Below, in pieces: positions 25,982 through 34,749 of a DNA stretch of 64,000 nucleotides. A program made the position numbers and the translations under genes. Location of the stretch: NCBI RefSeq assembly GCF_900130055.1, contig NZ_FQXU01000009.1, positions 207,573-271,572 of the forward strand. Direction: 5' to 3'. This stretch comes from Clostridium intestinale DSM 6191. GTDB lineage: Bacteria; Bacillota; Clostridia; Clostridiales; Clostridiaceae. Positions within the stretch are counted from its first letter, which is position 1. The number at the start of each line of letters is the position of its first letter. Below the pieces are notes generated by a model. That model was given only the letters and a program-made list of their open reading frames with translations. It had not been told where the DNA came from and ran no database searches.

Positions 25982-26473
25982 ATGAAATTATTAATATCTA
26001 TGATTATTGCTTTCAATTTAATAACTAATACTAGTACATTAACTGAACCCAACACTACTAAATTTTCTAATCTCATAGATGTATACATATTAGCCTATGA
26101 TACTATGCTTACAGGAATTAATGAACCTATATTGGATTACATTATATTAGATATGGAGTCGATATACTTTAAGGATATCACCTATGAAGATAGACAAAAA
26201 GCCATACAATATTTTCAAAAGTATAATAAGCCAGTTTTAAATGCATCATTATTTAAGTTGCAACAAATTGGTTTGGCAGATAAACTGAGTAATCTTAAAC
26301 TGAAAGGTACTTTGTTAATGATGACTAATATTGAAGCGAGTGAAAATAATGCCATGATTATAGAAGGGTATAGATATCACAGCCCTACTGGTGCAGCTAG
26401 ATTTAGAGTAACACTTAAAGTTAAAGATGATAAGTGGAAGGTTGATAAAGTTGATTTAGTATCTGTATCTTAA
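25982..26473 (+). CDS. Secreted protein of unknown function, tandem paralogue 1
   Basis: A 163-aa protein with a short N-terminal hydrophobic signal (MKLLISMIIAFNLIT). The mature part contains LAYDTMLTG, DYIILDMES, EDRQKAIQYFQKYNKPVLNASLFKLQQIGLAD and a C-terminal strand pair KVKDDKWKVDKVDL, a layout resembling NTF2-like/DUF4440-type folds. I do not recognise a named family. ATG 25982 follows AAAGGAAGTGA; an earlier in-frame ATG (25928) has no ribosome site. The next gene is a close paralogue with the same ribosome-site sequence, so the pair arose by tandem duplication. The leader at 25884-25926 may hold a decayed 49-bp hairpin repeat. Confidence 0.7.
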   Translation: MKLLISMIIAFNLITNTSTLTEPNTTKFSNLIDVYILAYDTMLTGINEPILDYIILDMESIYFKDITYEDRQKAIQYFQKYNKPVLNASLFKLQQIGLADKLSNLKLKGTLLMMTNIEASENNAMIIEGYRYHSPTGAARFRVTLKVKDDKWKVDKVDLVSVS

Positions 26474-26524
26474 TTTTAGATAATCTTTTTTTAAAATTTA
26501 GAATATTAAAAGGAAGTGATATTA

Positions 26525-27010
26525 ATGAAACAATTAATCTCTCTAATTACAGCTTTTCAATTAGTAACAATCACAGCTCCAGTTAAGGTATCAAGACAAA
26601 ATGAGGGAATGGGAATAATTGAACCCCTTATTTTAGCTTACGATGCTATGTATACTGGAAACAAAGAACCTGAGAAAGATTACATTATATTGGATATGGA
26701 GTCTTTATTTTTTACTGATACTACAGTAGAAGATAGACAAAAAGCCGTACAATATTTTCAAAAGTATAATAAGACAGTTTTAAATGCTTCAGTGGTTACA
26801 TTGCAACAAATTGGTTTAGCAGATTCTGTAGGAGAGCTTAAAATAAATGCTCACTTGTTAATGCTATCAAAAGTTGATTCAGTGTCTTTAGGAAATTTAG
26901 TTATAGAAGGGTACAAGTGGTTTAGTCCTAATTCATATACTCATTTTAGAGTAGGTATAGAAAAAGTAAATAATAAATGGAAAGTTACAAAGGTGGATAT
27001 ACTTAAATAA
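26525..27010 (+). CDS. Secreted protein of unknown function, tandem paralogue 2
   Basis: A 161-aa paralogue of the preceding gene. The best-conserved block is EDRQKAVQYFQKYNKTVLNA, together with DYIILDMES and LQQIGLAD. It has an N-terminal signal-like segment (MKQLISLITAFQLVTI). The start ATG 26525 follows AAAGGAAGTGAT, nearly identical to the upstream copy's site; GTG 26516 is inside that site. The conserved acidic and aromatic core with divergent tails suggests the copies share a fold but have had time to specialise. A strong terminator follows. Confidence 0.7.
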   Translation: MKQLISLITAFQLVTITAPVKVSRQNEGMGIIEPLILAYDAMYTGNKEPEKDYIILDMESLFFTDTTVEDRQKAVQYFQKYNKTVLNASVVTLQQIGLADSVGELKINAHLLMLSKVDSVSLGNLVIEGYKWFSPNSYTHFRVGIEKVNNKWKVTKVDILK

Positions 27011-27047
27011 TTTATCAGAAGAAAAATTTTATACATAGTTAACTTAT

Positions 27048-27096
27048 AAGCAAAACTAAAAAGCTACTACTAGATTTTTAGTTTTGCTTTATTTTT
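27048..27096 (+). terminator. Terminator after the secreted paralogues
   Basis: AAGCAAAACTAAAAA pairs with TTTTTAGTTTTGCTT across a 12-nt loop and is followed by TATTTTTTT. Confidence 0.85.
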
Positions 27097-27118
27097 TTAT
27101 TGGACTAGTCAATTCCTT

Positions 27119-27266
27119 AAGAATATATATAGATATATTCTTTTCTATATAGCTATATAACTATATATAGTGTTTATGCGGCTTTGGAGGGTTTTATCAA
27201 TAAAAGTGAACACTACATGGATGGGGTGAATACTATGTAGTGAGTAGTAATAATAATATTGATAAA
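27119..27266 (+). promoter_or_regulatory. Cluster of dyads upstream of the cysteine T-box promoter
   Basis: Three dyads are seen: AAGAATATAT-N4-ATATATTCTT at 27119-27142; TATATAGCTATATA at 27146-27159; and a nested pair, TTTATCAATA (27193-27202)/TATTGATAAA (27257-27266) outside CACTACAT (27211-27218)/ATGTAGTG (27235-27242). The right outer arm contains the -35 hexamer of the T-box promoter. No ORF is visible. Confidence 0.5.
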
Positions 27267-27287
27267 GGTTGTGATAAGCAATAGTAT
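27259..27287 (+). promoter_or_regulatory. Promoter of the cysteine T-box operon
   Basis: TTGATA (27259-27264), a 17-bp spacer and TAGTAT (27282-27287). The predicted start is near 27294, immediately before Stem I of the T-box. Confidence 0.55.
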
Positions 27288-27289
27288 CT

Positions 27290-27521
27290 TAAAGGAAGCT
27301 ATAAGAGAGTAATTTCCTCGGCTGAAAGAAATTATTAGTGAAATTTAAGAGAATGCAGCTTTGAACTCTAAGCTGAAATTTTAGTAAGCAAAAGCAGGAG
27401 TGCCTGTTATAGCACTAGAGCATTAATGTGCTTTAAATGGAGATAAACTTATCACTGGATAGGTTTAAGAAGAGTGGAATCGTGGACTAACTGCCTCTTT
27501 AAGGTAGGAGGTCTTTTTTTA
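27290..27521 (+). promoter_or_regulatory. Cysteine-specific T-box leader
   Basis: Stem I base pairs AAGCT (27296-27300)/AGCTT (27357-27361). The specifier loop reads GAGAATGCAG with the Cys codon TGC at 27354-27356. The T-box core AGAGTGGAATCGTGG (27471-27485) has the bulge TGGA, complementary to a tRNA acceptor end with discriminator U, as in tRNA-Cys. A terminator follows (GAC...CTGCCT/AGGTAG...GTC then seven T). Uncharged tRNA-Cys should promote readthrough into mccB-mccA. Confidence 0.9.
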
Positions 27522-27594
27522 TTTATTAATTAATGAATGACTGTGTCTAGAGAAAAGGCACAAGATAAAATTTAATTTTATAGGAGGAAATCAT

Positions 27595-28743
27595 ATGAAA
27601 AAAGATTCTTTAGTTATACATGGCGGAGAGACAATAGATAAATTTACTGGAGCTGTTAATATTCCTGTATATCTATCATCAACGTTTAAACAACCAGAGT
27701 TTGGAGTTAGTTTGGGATATGAATATGCAAGAACAAATAATCCTACAAGGGAAGCTTTAGAAAAATTAATTGCAGATTTAGAAGGTGGTAGTAGAGGGTT
27801 TGGATTTTCTTCTGGCATGTCTGCCATATCAACCATATTAAATCTTTTTAAATCAGGAGATAAAATACTTATAAATAATAATGTGTATGGAGGAACTTTT
27901 AGAGTAATAAGTAAGGTGTTTTCTAACTATAAACTAAATTATGATATTATAGAGGACTTTAATGAACTTGATTTCTCTACAGTAAGTGAAGATGTTAAAG
28001 GAATATTTATTGAGACTCCTACAAATCCATTATTATCAATAACTGATATAGAAAAAATCTCAGAAGAGGCCCATAAGAAAAATATTTTAGTTATAGTGGA
28101 CAATACCTTTATGAGTCCATATTTTCAAAATCCATTAAACTTAGGAGCTGATATAGTAATTCATTCAGCCACTAAGTATTTGGTAGGGCATTCTGATATT
28201 GTAGCTGGACTTGCAGTTGTAAAAGATAAGGAGTTAGGTGAAAAAATAGGTTTTTTACAAAATGCCATTGGAGCTATATTATCTCCCTTTGATTCTTATA
28301 TGTTAATAAGAGGAATTAAAACCTTAAGTGTAAGATTAGAAAAACATGAGGAGAATGCTAAAAAGATATCTAGGTATTTAAATAATCATGAACTAATTGA
28401 AAAAGTTTATTATCCTGGACTAAAAGAACACTTAAATCATGAAATTCAAAAAAAGCAGGCTAGTGGGTATGGTGGAATAATTTCCTTTAAATTAAAAGAA
28501 GGTTGTGATTTTAAAAAGTTTATAAACTCATTAAAATTAATAACTTTTGGAGAAAGTTTAGGTGGAGTTGAGTCCCTTTTATGTCATCCAGCAACAATGA
28601 CTCACGCATCGCTGCCTAAGGATTTAAGGGATAGGATTGGCATTGATGAAAGACTACTGAGACTTTCTGTTGGAATAGAAAATTCGGAGGATTTGATAGC
28701 GGAAATAGGAAGAGCTTTAATTATTAGCAAAGGAGAGGATTAA
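27595..28743 (+). CDS. mccB: Cystathionine gamma-lyase / homocysteine gamma-lyase type PLP enzyme
   Basis: A 382-aa Cys/Met-metabolism PLP enzyme, acting in reverse transsulfuration (cystathionine to cysteine). Family motifs are YEYARTNNPTREALE near residue 42, SSGMSAIS, VDNTFMSPYFQNPLNLGADIVIHSATKYLVGHSD with the PLP lysine K194, and SLGGVESLLCHPATMTHAS. Gamma-lyase and gamma-synthase cannot be fully separated by sequence. Here the cysteine T-box and the following beta-synthase-like gene make the mccB role most likely. ATG 27595 follows TAGGAGG. A one-base gap to mccA indicates an operon. Confidence 0.9.
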   Translation: MKKDSLVIHGGETIDKFTGAVNIPVYLSSTFKQPEFGVSLGYEYARTNNPTREALEKLIADLEGGSRGFGFSSGMSAISTILNLFKSGDKILINNNVYGGTFRVISKVFSNYKLNYDIIEDFNELDFSTVSEDVKGIFIETPTNPLLSITDIEKISEEAHKKNILVIVDNTFMSPYFQNPLNLGADIVIHSATKYLVGHSDIVAGLAVVKDKELGEKIGFLQNAIGAILSPFDSYMLIRGIKTLSVRLEKHEENAKKISRYLNNHELIEKVYYPGLKEHLNHEIQKKQASGYGGIISFKLKEGCDFKKFINSLKLITFGESLGGVESLLCHPATMTHASLPKDLRDRIGIDERLLRLSVGIENSEDLIAEIGRALIISKGED

Positions 28744-28744
28744 T

Positions 28745-29656
28745 TTGAAATATGCTAATGGAATTAGAGAGTTAATTGGAAATACTCCTATTATAAAGCT
28801 GAATAATTTTGAGGTTAAAAGTGGGATAAATATATTTGGAAAATTAGAAGGACAAAATCCAGGAGGAAGTTGCAAAGATAGAATCGGCTTATACATGGTA
28901 GAAAAAGCAGAAAGGCAAGGTTGCTTAAAAAAAGGATCAACTATAATAGAAGCAACTGCAGGTAACACAGGAATAGGGATAGCACTAGCAAGTTTAAATA
29001 AAGGTTATAGAGTTATATTTGTTATTCCTGAAAAATTTTCTACAGAAAAGCAAACTTTATTAAAGGCCTTAGGAGCAGAACTTATAATAACACCTAAAGA
29101 AAAGGGAATGATGGGGGCTTGTGATAAGGCAGAGGAGCTATTAAAAACTATTCCAGATAGTATATCACTAAAGCAGTTTGAAAATGATGCTAACCCTTTG
29201 GCCCATTATGAAACTACGGGAAAAGAGATATACGAACAATTAGACGGGGAAATTGATTATATTGTTGCAGGTGCTGGAAGTGGAGGAACTATTACAGGAG
29301 TTTTAAAGTATTTAAAAGAGCAGAATTCTAAGATAAAAGGTGTACTTGGTGATCCATATGGGTCAACTATTGGTGGAGGAATTGAAGGCTGTTATAAAAT
29401 AGAAGGTATAGGGAATAACTTTATACCTAAGACTATGGACTTAAGCTATATAGATATAGTAAAAAAGGTTAAGGATGAGGAAGCTTTTTATTATGTTAAA
29501 GAACTTGCTAGAAGAGAGGGGATAGTGGTTGGCTCATCATCTGGTGCAGCTATGGCAGCGGCTATAGCTTTAAGTAAAGATATAGATAGTGGAAATATAG
29601 TTGTTATTTTCCCAGATAGAGGGGATAGATATTTTTCTAAAAATATATTTGATTAG
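28745..29656 (+). CDS. mccA: Cysteine synthase / O-acetylserine-dependent cystathionine beta-synthase
   Basis: A 303-aa fold-type II PLP enzyme of the CysK/CBS family. It has the PLP lysine in PGGSCKDR (K44), the substrate loop EATAGNTGIGIA, and the phosphate-binding GAGSGGTITGV. GSSSGAAMAAA lies near the C-terminus. In the MccA role it condenses O-acetylserine with homocysteine; CysK activity is also possible. The start is TTG 28745 with AAAGGAGAGG upstream; it lies one base after the mccB stop, so translation is coupled. Expression depends on the upstream Cys T-box. A bidirectional terminator follows. Confidence 0.9.
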   Translation: MKYANGIRELIGNTPIIKLNNFEVKSGINIFGKLEGQNPGGSCKDRIGLYMVEKAERQGCLKKGSTIIEATAGNTGIGIALASLNKGYRVIFVIPEKFSTEKQTLLKALGAELIITPKEKGMMGACDKAEELLKTIPDSISLKQFENDANPLAHYETTGKEIYEQLDGEIDYIVAGAGSGGTITGVLKYLKEQNSKIKGVLGDPYGSTIGGGIEGCYKIEGIGNNFIPKTMDLSYIDIVKKVKDEEAFYYVKELARREGIVVGSSSGAAMAAAIALSKDIDSGNIVVIFPDRGDRYFSKNIFD

Positions 29657-29689
29657 ATAATAAGTACTAGATTTACTAGCATATATGAA

Positions 29690-29725
29690 AAACTGTTGAA
29701 GGTAAAAGACTCAACAGTTTTTTTA
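29690..29725. terminator. Terminator after mccA, shared with the convergent gene
   Basis: AACTGTTGA pairs with TCAACAGTT with an 11-nt loop. It is followed by T7 on the plus strand and an A4-5 run on the left. Confidence 0.85.
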
Positions 29726-29730
29726 AAAAT

Positions 29731-30567
29731 TTATATTTTCTCAGATAAACTAATTAAGCTTTTTGAAGAAGCATTTAATTCTTCAATAGATGCAGCAATT
29801 TGTTCAAGGGTTGCTACCTGATCTTCAAATATTAAGTTAGATTCATTTATATTGTTACTTATGTTGTTTATAGATGAGCTAATACTTTTTAATACCTCAT
29901 CAATTTGTTTTACTGATTCACTTGTTGAGGAAGATAATTTTCTGATTTCAGAGGCAACTACTGTAAATCCTTTTCCAAGTTCACCAGCACGAGCAGCTTC
30001 AATGGCAGCATTTATACCTAGCATATTTGTTTGAGTTGATATACCTTGTATAAATTTTAAAATATCATCAGTTTTTTTAGAAGATTCATCTGCTGCTTGA
30101 ACCTTTGTATAAATATCATTATTCATATTTAAAACATTCTGAACACCAGATGATAAGGCACTGATTGCTTTAGATATCTCACTTAGAGAAATAGTTAAGT
30201 TTTGAGATAAGGAAAGTATCTCATTTCTATTAGCTAAACTTCTTCCCATAAGTATAGAACCAACAACTTCATCGTATTCATTTTTTATTGGAATTGCATA
30301 GGATTTAAATGGAACTCCGTAGACTTCTTTAGGAACAATCTTCACAATTACCTCGCCTGACTTTATGGCATCATAAGCAGCTCCAGAGGATGGAATCTTG
30401 TCTCCTTCTTTTATTTTTAAAACTAAAGATTTAGAGTTTTGAACTTTTAGATATTTTTGGGTATCTGTTATACCAAAGGATACATCATCATCAAACATAA
30501 AAGGAAAATAGGGAAGAAGATTATAAAAGGAATCAATTATGTAGTTATCAGAAATTGAGTTATGCAT
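29731..30567 (-). CDS. Soluble methyl-accepting chemotaxis-like signalling protein
   Basis: A 278-aa protein with no transmembrane segment. Residues 1-110 form a PAS/GAF-like sensor region ([41 protein letters not shown]). The rest is a coiled-coil signalling domain with the MCP hairpin tip [18 protein letters not shown] followed by [17 protein letters not shown]. The coiled coil is short, as in cytoplasmic chemoreceptors of clostridia. Which stimulus it detects is unknown. ATG 30567 is preceded by TAGGAGGCT. A separate membrane-bound MCP is encoded at 44.6 kb; no che genes are in the window. Confidence 0.85.
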   Translation of the reverse strand: MHNSISDNYIIDSFYNLLPYFPFMFDDDVSFGITDTQKYLKVQNSKSLVLKIKEGDKIPSSGAAYDAIKSGEVIVKIVPKEVYGVPFKSYAIPIKNEYDEVVGSILMGRSLANRNEILSLSQNLTISLSEISKAISALSSGVQNVLNMNNDIYTKVQAADESSKKTDDILKFIQGISTQTNMLGINAAIEAARAGELGKGFTVVASEIRKLSSSTSESVKQIDEVLKSISSSINNISNNINESNLIFEDQVATLEQIAASIEELNASSKSLISLSEKI

Positions 30568-30595
30568 ATATTAGCCTCCTAAAATTATATGTATT

Positions 30596-30628
30596 AAAAA
30601 ACGGGAAGTATAAAATTTACTTCCCGTT
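30596..30628 (-). terminator. Terminator after rubrerythrin
   Basis: ACGGGAAGTA (30601-30610)/TACTTCCCGT (30618-30627), with an A-run on its left that gives TTTTTT on the minus strand. Confidence 0.85.
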
Positions 30629-30637
30629 TGATTACTT

Positions 30638-31225
30638 TTAGTAATTTTCATCTAATAATCTAAAATATTTTTGATCATGAAGGCAAGCTGGGCATTTTTC
30701 TGGAGCTTTAGTTCCTTCAAATAAGAATCCACAGTTACCACATTTCCAGATAACAACTTCATCTCTTTCAAAAACTTTATTAGTTTCAATATTCTCTAAT
30801 AATTTTTTATATCTTCTTTCATGGAAGCTTTCAACCTTAGCTATATTTTCAAAAGCAGCAGCTATTTGTGGGAAACCTTCTTTTCTAGCTGTTTCAGCAG
30901 CTTGTGGATAAAGTTCAGTCCATTCTTCATTTTCACCTTCAGCGGCATATTTAAGGTTGTCCATAGTTTCGTCAGAAAGGGCCACTGGATAAGAAGCTGT
31001 GATTTCTATAGCTTCATTCTTAAATTCTTCTTTTAAAAATTTATAGAATCTTTTAGCATGTTCTTTTTCTTGCTCTGCAGTTTCTAAAAATATTTCAGCT
31101 ACTTGTAAGTATCCTTGTTTCTTAGCAACACTTGAATAATAAGTGTATCTTGTTCTTGCTTGAGATTCACCTGCAAAAGAAGCAAGTAGGTTTTTTGCTG
31201 TTTCAGTTCCTCTTAATGATGGCAT
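30638..31225 (-). CDS. rbr: Rubrerythrin
   Basis: A 195-aa peroxide-scavenging non-haem iron protein of anaerobes, reducing H2O2 with electrons from NADH via rubredoxin-type carriers. The ferritin-like diiron domain contains FAGESQARTRYTYYSSVAKKQG, ETAEQEKEHAKRFYK and ENIAKVESFHERRYKKL. The C-terminal rubredoxin-like domain has WKCGNCGFLFEG and CPACLHDQKYF (two CxxC pairs). ATG 31225 is chosen because AGAGGAGGAA lies just upstream; a longer frame from 31300 begins with unrelated hydrophobic residues. It is monocistronic. I looked for a PerR box and saw none that was convincing. Confidence 0.95.
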   Translation of the reverse strand: MPSLRGTETAKNLLASFAGESQARTRYTYYSSVAKKQGYLQVAEIFLETAEQEKEHAKRFYKFLKEEFKNEAIEITASYPVALSDETMDNLKYAAEGENEEWTELYPQAAETARKEGFPQIAAAFENIAKVESFHERRYKKLLENIETNKVFERDEVVIWKCGNCGFLFEGTKAPEKCPACLHDQKYFRLLDENY

Positions 31226-31406
31226 AAAAATTCCTCCTCTTAAATAAATGGTATATTTTATCACATTAATTATTGTAACATAATAAATGGTAAATTTCAA
31301 AGAGCAATTATCTTTTAATAATGCTTCTAAAGACTGCTTTTAGGGTTTCATATTAACCTATTTTATTTTATAATTAGTCTGATATAAAATAAATAAAGGA
31401 GTAAAA

Positions 31407-32048
31407 ATGAAAAAGAGATTAAACAAAAGCCAAAAACTAAAAATAACACTATTTATAATATATTGCCTATTTATGATTTATTCCTTTTTTATAAATTTAA
31501 ATAAGTTAATAAGTATACTTATGTTTATATTATTTAGTGGAATTTATGTACTATATAAGAAAAGAAGAGAAGATAATCTTAAGAATTCTACAATTAAGAA
31601 GATAGATAACATGTCAGGTGAGGAGTTTGAAGAGTTTTTACAAGTAATTTTTAAAAATAAGGGGTATAAAACAATGCTAACTCCGGTAACTGGAGATTAT
31701 GGGGCAGACTTATTAATTAAAAAGAAAGGGGTTAAAACAGTAATTCAAGCTAAAAGATGGAAAAATACAGTTGGTGTGGAAGCTGTACAACAAGTGGTTG
31801 CATCAATGAAGTATTATAAAGCAACTGATGCAATGGTTATTACTAATAACTATTATAGCCAAAATGCAATTAATCTTGCAAAAGTTAATAATGTTAGGTT
31901 ATGGGATAGGGGAGATGTTATAAAATTAATAAAAAGTGGAGAGTGTCCTAAATGTGGGGCGGATTTATTAGTAAGAAAAGGACCATATAGTGAGTTTTTA
32001 GGATGTTCAAATTATCCTAGATGTAAATATACAGAAAAAATTAATTAA
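31407..32048 (+). CDS. Membrane-anchored Mrr-like restriction endonuclease domain with topoisomerase-type zinc finger
   Basis: A 213-aa protein. Residues about 12-50 form two hydrophobic segments. Residues about 65-170 are an Mrr_cat/restriction-endonuclease-like nuclease domain: GEEFEEFLQVIFKNKGY, the catalytic GDYGADLLIKKKGVKTVIQAK (D...QxK pattern) and TDAMVITNNYYS. Residues about 180-213 are a C-terminal topoisomerase-type zinc ribbon (CPKCGADLLVRKG, LGCSNYPRCKYTE). Such proteins are found widely in Firmicutes and their DNA target is unknown. ATG 31407 follows AAAGGAG. A 58-aa gene begins 10 bp after its stop. Confidence 0.85.
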   Translation: MKKRLNKSQKLKITLFIIYCLFMIYSFFINLNKLISILMFILFSGIYVLYKKRREDNLKNSTIKKIDNMSGEEFEEFLQVIFKNKGYKTMLTPVTGDYGADLLIKKKGVKTVIQAKRWKNTVGVEAVQQVVASMKYYKATDAMVITNNYYSQNAINLAKVNNVRLWDRGDVIKLIKSGECPKCGADLLVRKGPYSEFLGCSNYPRCKYTEKIN

Positions 32049-32058
32049 GGAGAGAAAA

Positions 32059-32235
32059 ATGGAAGTAAAAGTTTTTTTAATAGGAAGAACAGATCCAATA
32101 ATATATAAAGCTGATAGAATTGATGTTTTAGATTTTGAACTTAATGGAATTAAATATAAACAGATAAGATGTTTCAAAGGAGGATTTAGCAAAAGTGAAT
32201 TGTTAAAATCAGACCTTATTAAAGAAATAAAGTAG
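32059..32235 (+). CDS. Small protein of 58 aa, unknown function
   Basis: ATG 32059 has AAGGAGAG (32048-32055) upstream, beginning right at the stop codon of the Mrr-like gene, so it is almost certainly co-transcribed and coupled. It reads MEVKVFLIGRTDPIIYKADR at the start and ends in LIKEIK. It is soluble, with two probable beta-strands followed by a short helix; one cysteine. I do not recognise a family. Its tight linkage suggests a partner or modulator of the membrane nuclease. Confidence 0.65.
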   Translation: MEVKVFLIGRTDPIIYKADRIDVLDFELNGIKYKQIRCFKGGFSKSELLKSDLIKEIK

Positions 32236-32364
32236 TTTATAAGCAAATTTTACTAAAAAAGTTACCAAAAAGTAATATCTTAAGAAAGTTTTAATAAATT
32301 TCTTCGGTAAAAGTATGAAATCTCTAGTAGAATAAAATTACAGGAATTGTTAAGAGGTGAGAGA

Positions 32365-34749
32365 ATGAGAAAAAAAGTGTCGATATTATTTATGTTTCTA
32401 TTTATTTTTTCTATATTAATACCTTACAAAGCTGTAAAGGCTGCAAAAGGTGCAGAGGAAGTAATAACAGTTAAACCTACATTTGGAGTTGATGGCGTTT
32501 ATAAATCATACAGAGAGATGCCTATAACTTTAGAAGTGGAAAGTTTAGGGAAAGACATACAGGGAGAGCTAGACGTTATTTACCCGATACAAGATGGAAG
32601 AGGAATGGATATTTCTCAAGAAATTAGTATTGCTTCTGGTGACAAAAAGACCTTAGTTTTAAGTATTCCAGTATGGGATAGCCTAAATAAGATAGTGGTG
32701 AAAATAAATCAAAATGATAAAGTTATATATGAACAAGAGTTTCAATTAGGAAATAGTAGAAGAATTTCAGAGAATAAGCTAATAGTAGGAGCCTTATCTG
32801 AAGATAGCGAAAGTTTGTCCTACATGAACTCATTAAGTCTAAGTCAGAGTCAAAATAATGCTTCTAAAGTTAGTGGGATTAATTTTGAGACTACAGTTAT
32901 GGCGGTTCCAGTGGAGTTTTTGAAGGAAAATTCTAAGATATTAGACATTTATGATGTAATAGTAATTGATAACTTTGATACTTCTAAATTATCTAAGGGA
33001 CAGATTACCGCAATAAAGCAATGGGTAGAAAAAGGAAAATTACTTATTGTAGGAACTGGAGTGTATAGTAACAAAACCTTATCCATGTTCAAGGATGGTT
33101 ATCTAGGAGTAAGTACAGATACCCTAAAAACTATAAATGGTTATCAACTTTTACCTTTTACTATGAAAAATGGGGAAAAAATTATTGATGATCAAGGATA
33201 TTTTCAAAAAGAAACTAAAAACTCTGGAGCTATAGTAATTTCTTCATATGCATTAGGTTCAGAACCATTTAAAACTCAAATAGGTAAAAGTAGTATTACT
33301 AAAGTTCTTGAAGACTCAGTAAGTTCAGCTATGTTAGAGGCAAATTATCAATATGGAGAGATGGATCATAGAGTTCAAACCATGGTTGGTAACGTAGTTG
33401 ATATTAAGTTGCCAAATCTAAAAGTGCTCTTTGGTTTATTGATACTTTATGCATTAATAGTTGGACCAATAATGTTTATAATATTTAAGAAATTAAAAAA
33501 GAGCAGTGGGTTATGGATTGCTATTCCAGTTATGGGACTAGTATTTACGGTGATTATATCGTTGGTAGGAGGAACTACGAGACTTAGAAATCCTATAATG
33601 AACATAAAAAACTTTATACAAGTAGATGATGCTGGAGAAGGTAAACTGAACTCTGTAGTTGGAATTATGTTTCCTTATAAAGGTGATTTATCTGTTGAAG
33701 AACCAGAAAACTCTAAACTTGATAATTTACTTATGAATCAATGGTATGGACAGGGAGATCAGGATTCATTTAAGAAAAATATAGCTCAAAAAGTATCTTA
33801 TGTTGATGGCAAAAGAATATATAAAAATAATGGTATGTCTCCATTTTCACCAGCTTATTTTTCACTAGCAGGAGAAAATAAGAAAATAGGTAAAATAGAT
33901 AGTAATATTTATTTTAGAGAAGGGAAAATAGAAGGGAACCTAAAAAATACTTTAGACTTTCAACTTGAAAGCAGCTATTTATTAACTGCTTCTGGAATTT
34001 ATGATTTAGGGAATTTAGAAAAGGGGCAGTCTATAAATTTATCTGAAGTAAAAGATAAGTATAAGAATCTTAATGACTTTAATTCCGCTATTAATAATTT
34101 TAGTGGTGCTCAAACACCAGAAGATATGGAAGAAAGATTAAGAAATAATATAAAATATTCAGATTTAGAATACTTTACTAATAAGTATCTAAAAATCTAT
34201 GGAGGTAATAATATAACCATAGGAAAGAACTACCTAATTGGATATATTGATGGAGTAATGGCTGAGAACTTAAATATCGGTGTAGCTAAAGTTGATAAAA
34301 AAGAGAAGACATTAGTAGCTATTCCAATAAATTTAAGTTATGAGAATAATGGAGTTATAGAGTATCCATTTGGATTAATTGCTCCAGAACTTAATTCAAA
34401 AAGCACTGTACGTGGATTTGATAGTTATAACGGATATATTTATGAAAATGGAGATGCTTATCTCGATTACACTGTGGAAAAGAATTTAAATGTTGAAAGC
34501 ATATATTTTATGCAAGATACTAGTTCAAATAATAATTATGGAGGAAATCTTCAAAAAGTAAGTAAATTTGAAGTTTATAATTATAAAACTAATTCTTATG
34601 AGGAACTTAATATAGATTTAGGAAAAGTAGAAGTAAAGGGAGACTCTTATTCAAAAGATGGTAAAATAATGACTAAGGCAACTGTAAATAATGCTAATAA
34701 TGGACCAGTAGCTACACCTCAAATAGCAGTTAAGGGGAGGGCTAAATAA
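32365..34749 (+). CDS. Large exported membrane protein, first gene of the MoxR/VWA/ABC operon
   Basis: A 794-aa protein. A signal peptide (residues about 1-27, ILFMFLFIFSILIPYKAVKA) is followed by an extracytoplasmic beta-rich part. A GATase-like stretch (YDVIVIDNFDTSKLSKGQ, then EKGKLLIVGTG) lies near residues 195-235. Two transmembrane helices occur near 355-375 and 382-402, with a second large extracytoplasmic portion to the end. No enzyme motif is seen. ATG 32365 follows AAGAGGTGAGAG. Its stop overlaps the ABC ATPase start (TAATG). By context it is a structural or regulatory part of an envelope complex; function unknown. Confidence 0.7.
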   Translation: MRKKVSILFMFLFIFSILIPYKAVKAAKGAEEVITVKPTFGVDGVYKSYREMPITLEVESLGKDIQGELDVIYPIQDGRGMDISQEISIASGDKKTLVLSIPVWDSLNKIVVKINQNDKVIYEQEFQLGNSRRISENKLIVGALSEDSESLSYMNSLSLSQSQNNASKVSGINFETTVMAVPVEFLKENSKILDIYDVIVIDNFDTSKLSKGQITAIKQWVEKGKLLIVGTGVYSNKTLSMFKDGYLGVSTDTLKTINGYQLLPFTMKNGEKIIDDQGYFQKETKNSGAIVISSYALGSEPFKTQIGKSSITKVLEDSVSSAMLEANYQYGEMDHRVQTMVGNVVDIKLPNLKVLFGLLILYALIVGPIMFIIFKKLKKSSGLWIAIPVMGLVFTVIISLVGGTTRLRNPIMNIKNFIQVDDAGEGKLNSVVGIMFPYKGDLSVEEPENSKLDNLLMNQWYGQGDQDSFKKNIAQKVSYVDGKRIYKNNGMSPFSPAYFSLAGENKKIGKIDSNIYFREGKIEGNLKNTLDFQLESSYLLTASGIYDLGNLEKGQSINLSEVKDKYKNLNDFNSAINNFSGAQTPEDMEERLRNNIKYSDLEYFTNKYLKIYGGNNITIGKNYLIGYIDGVMAENLNIGVAKVDKKEKTLVAIPINLSYENNGVIEYPFGLIAPELNSKSTVRGFDSYNGYIYENGDAYLDYTVEKNLNVESIYFMQDTSSNNNYGGNLQKVSKFEVYNYKTNSYEELNIDLGKVEVKGDSYSKDGKIMTKATVNNANNGPVATPQIAVKGRAK

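Noticed and set aside
31226..31330. PerR box upstream of rubrerythrin
   Set aside because: AT-rich partial dyads are present, but none matches the PerR consensus well enough to report.
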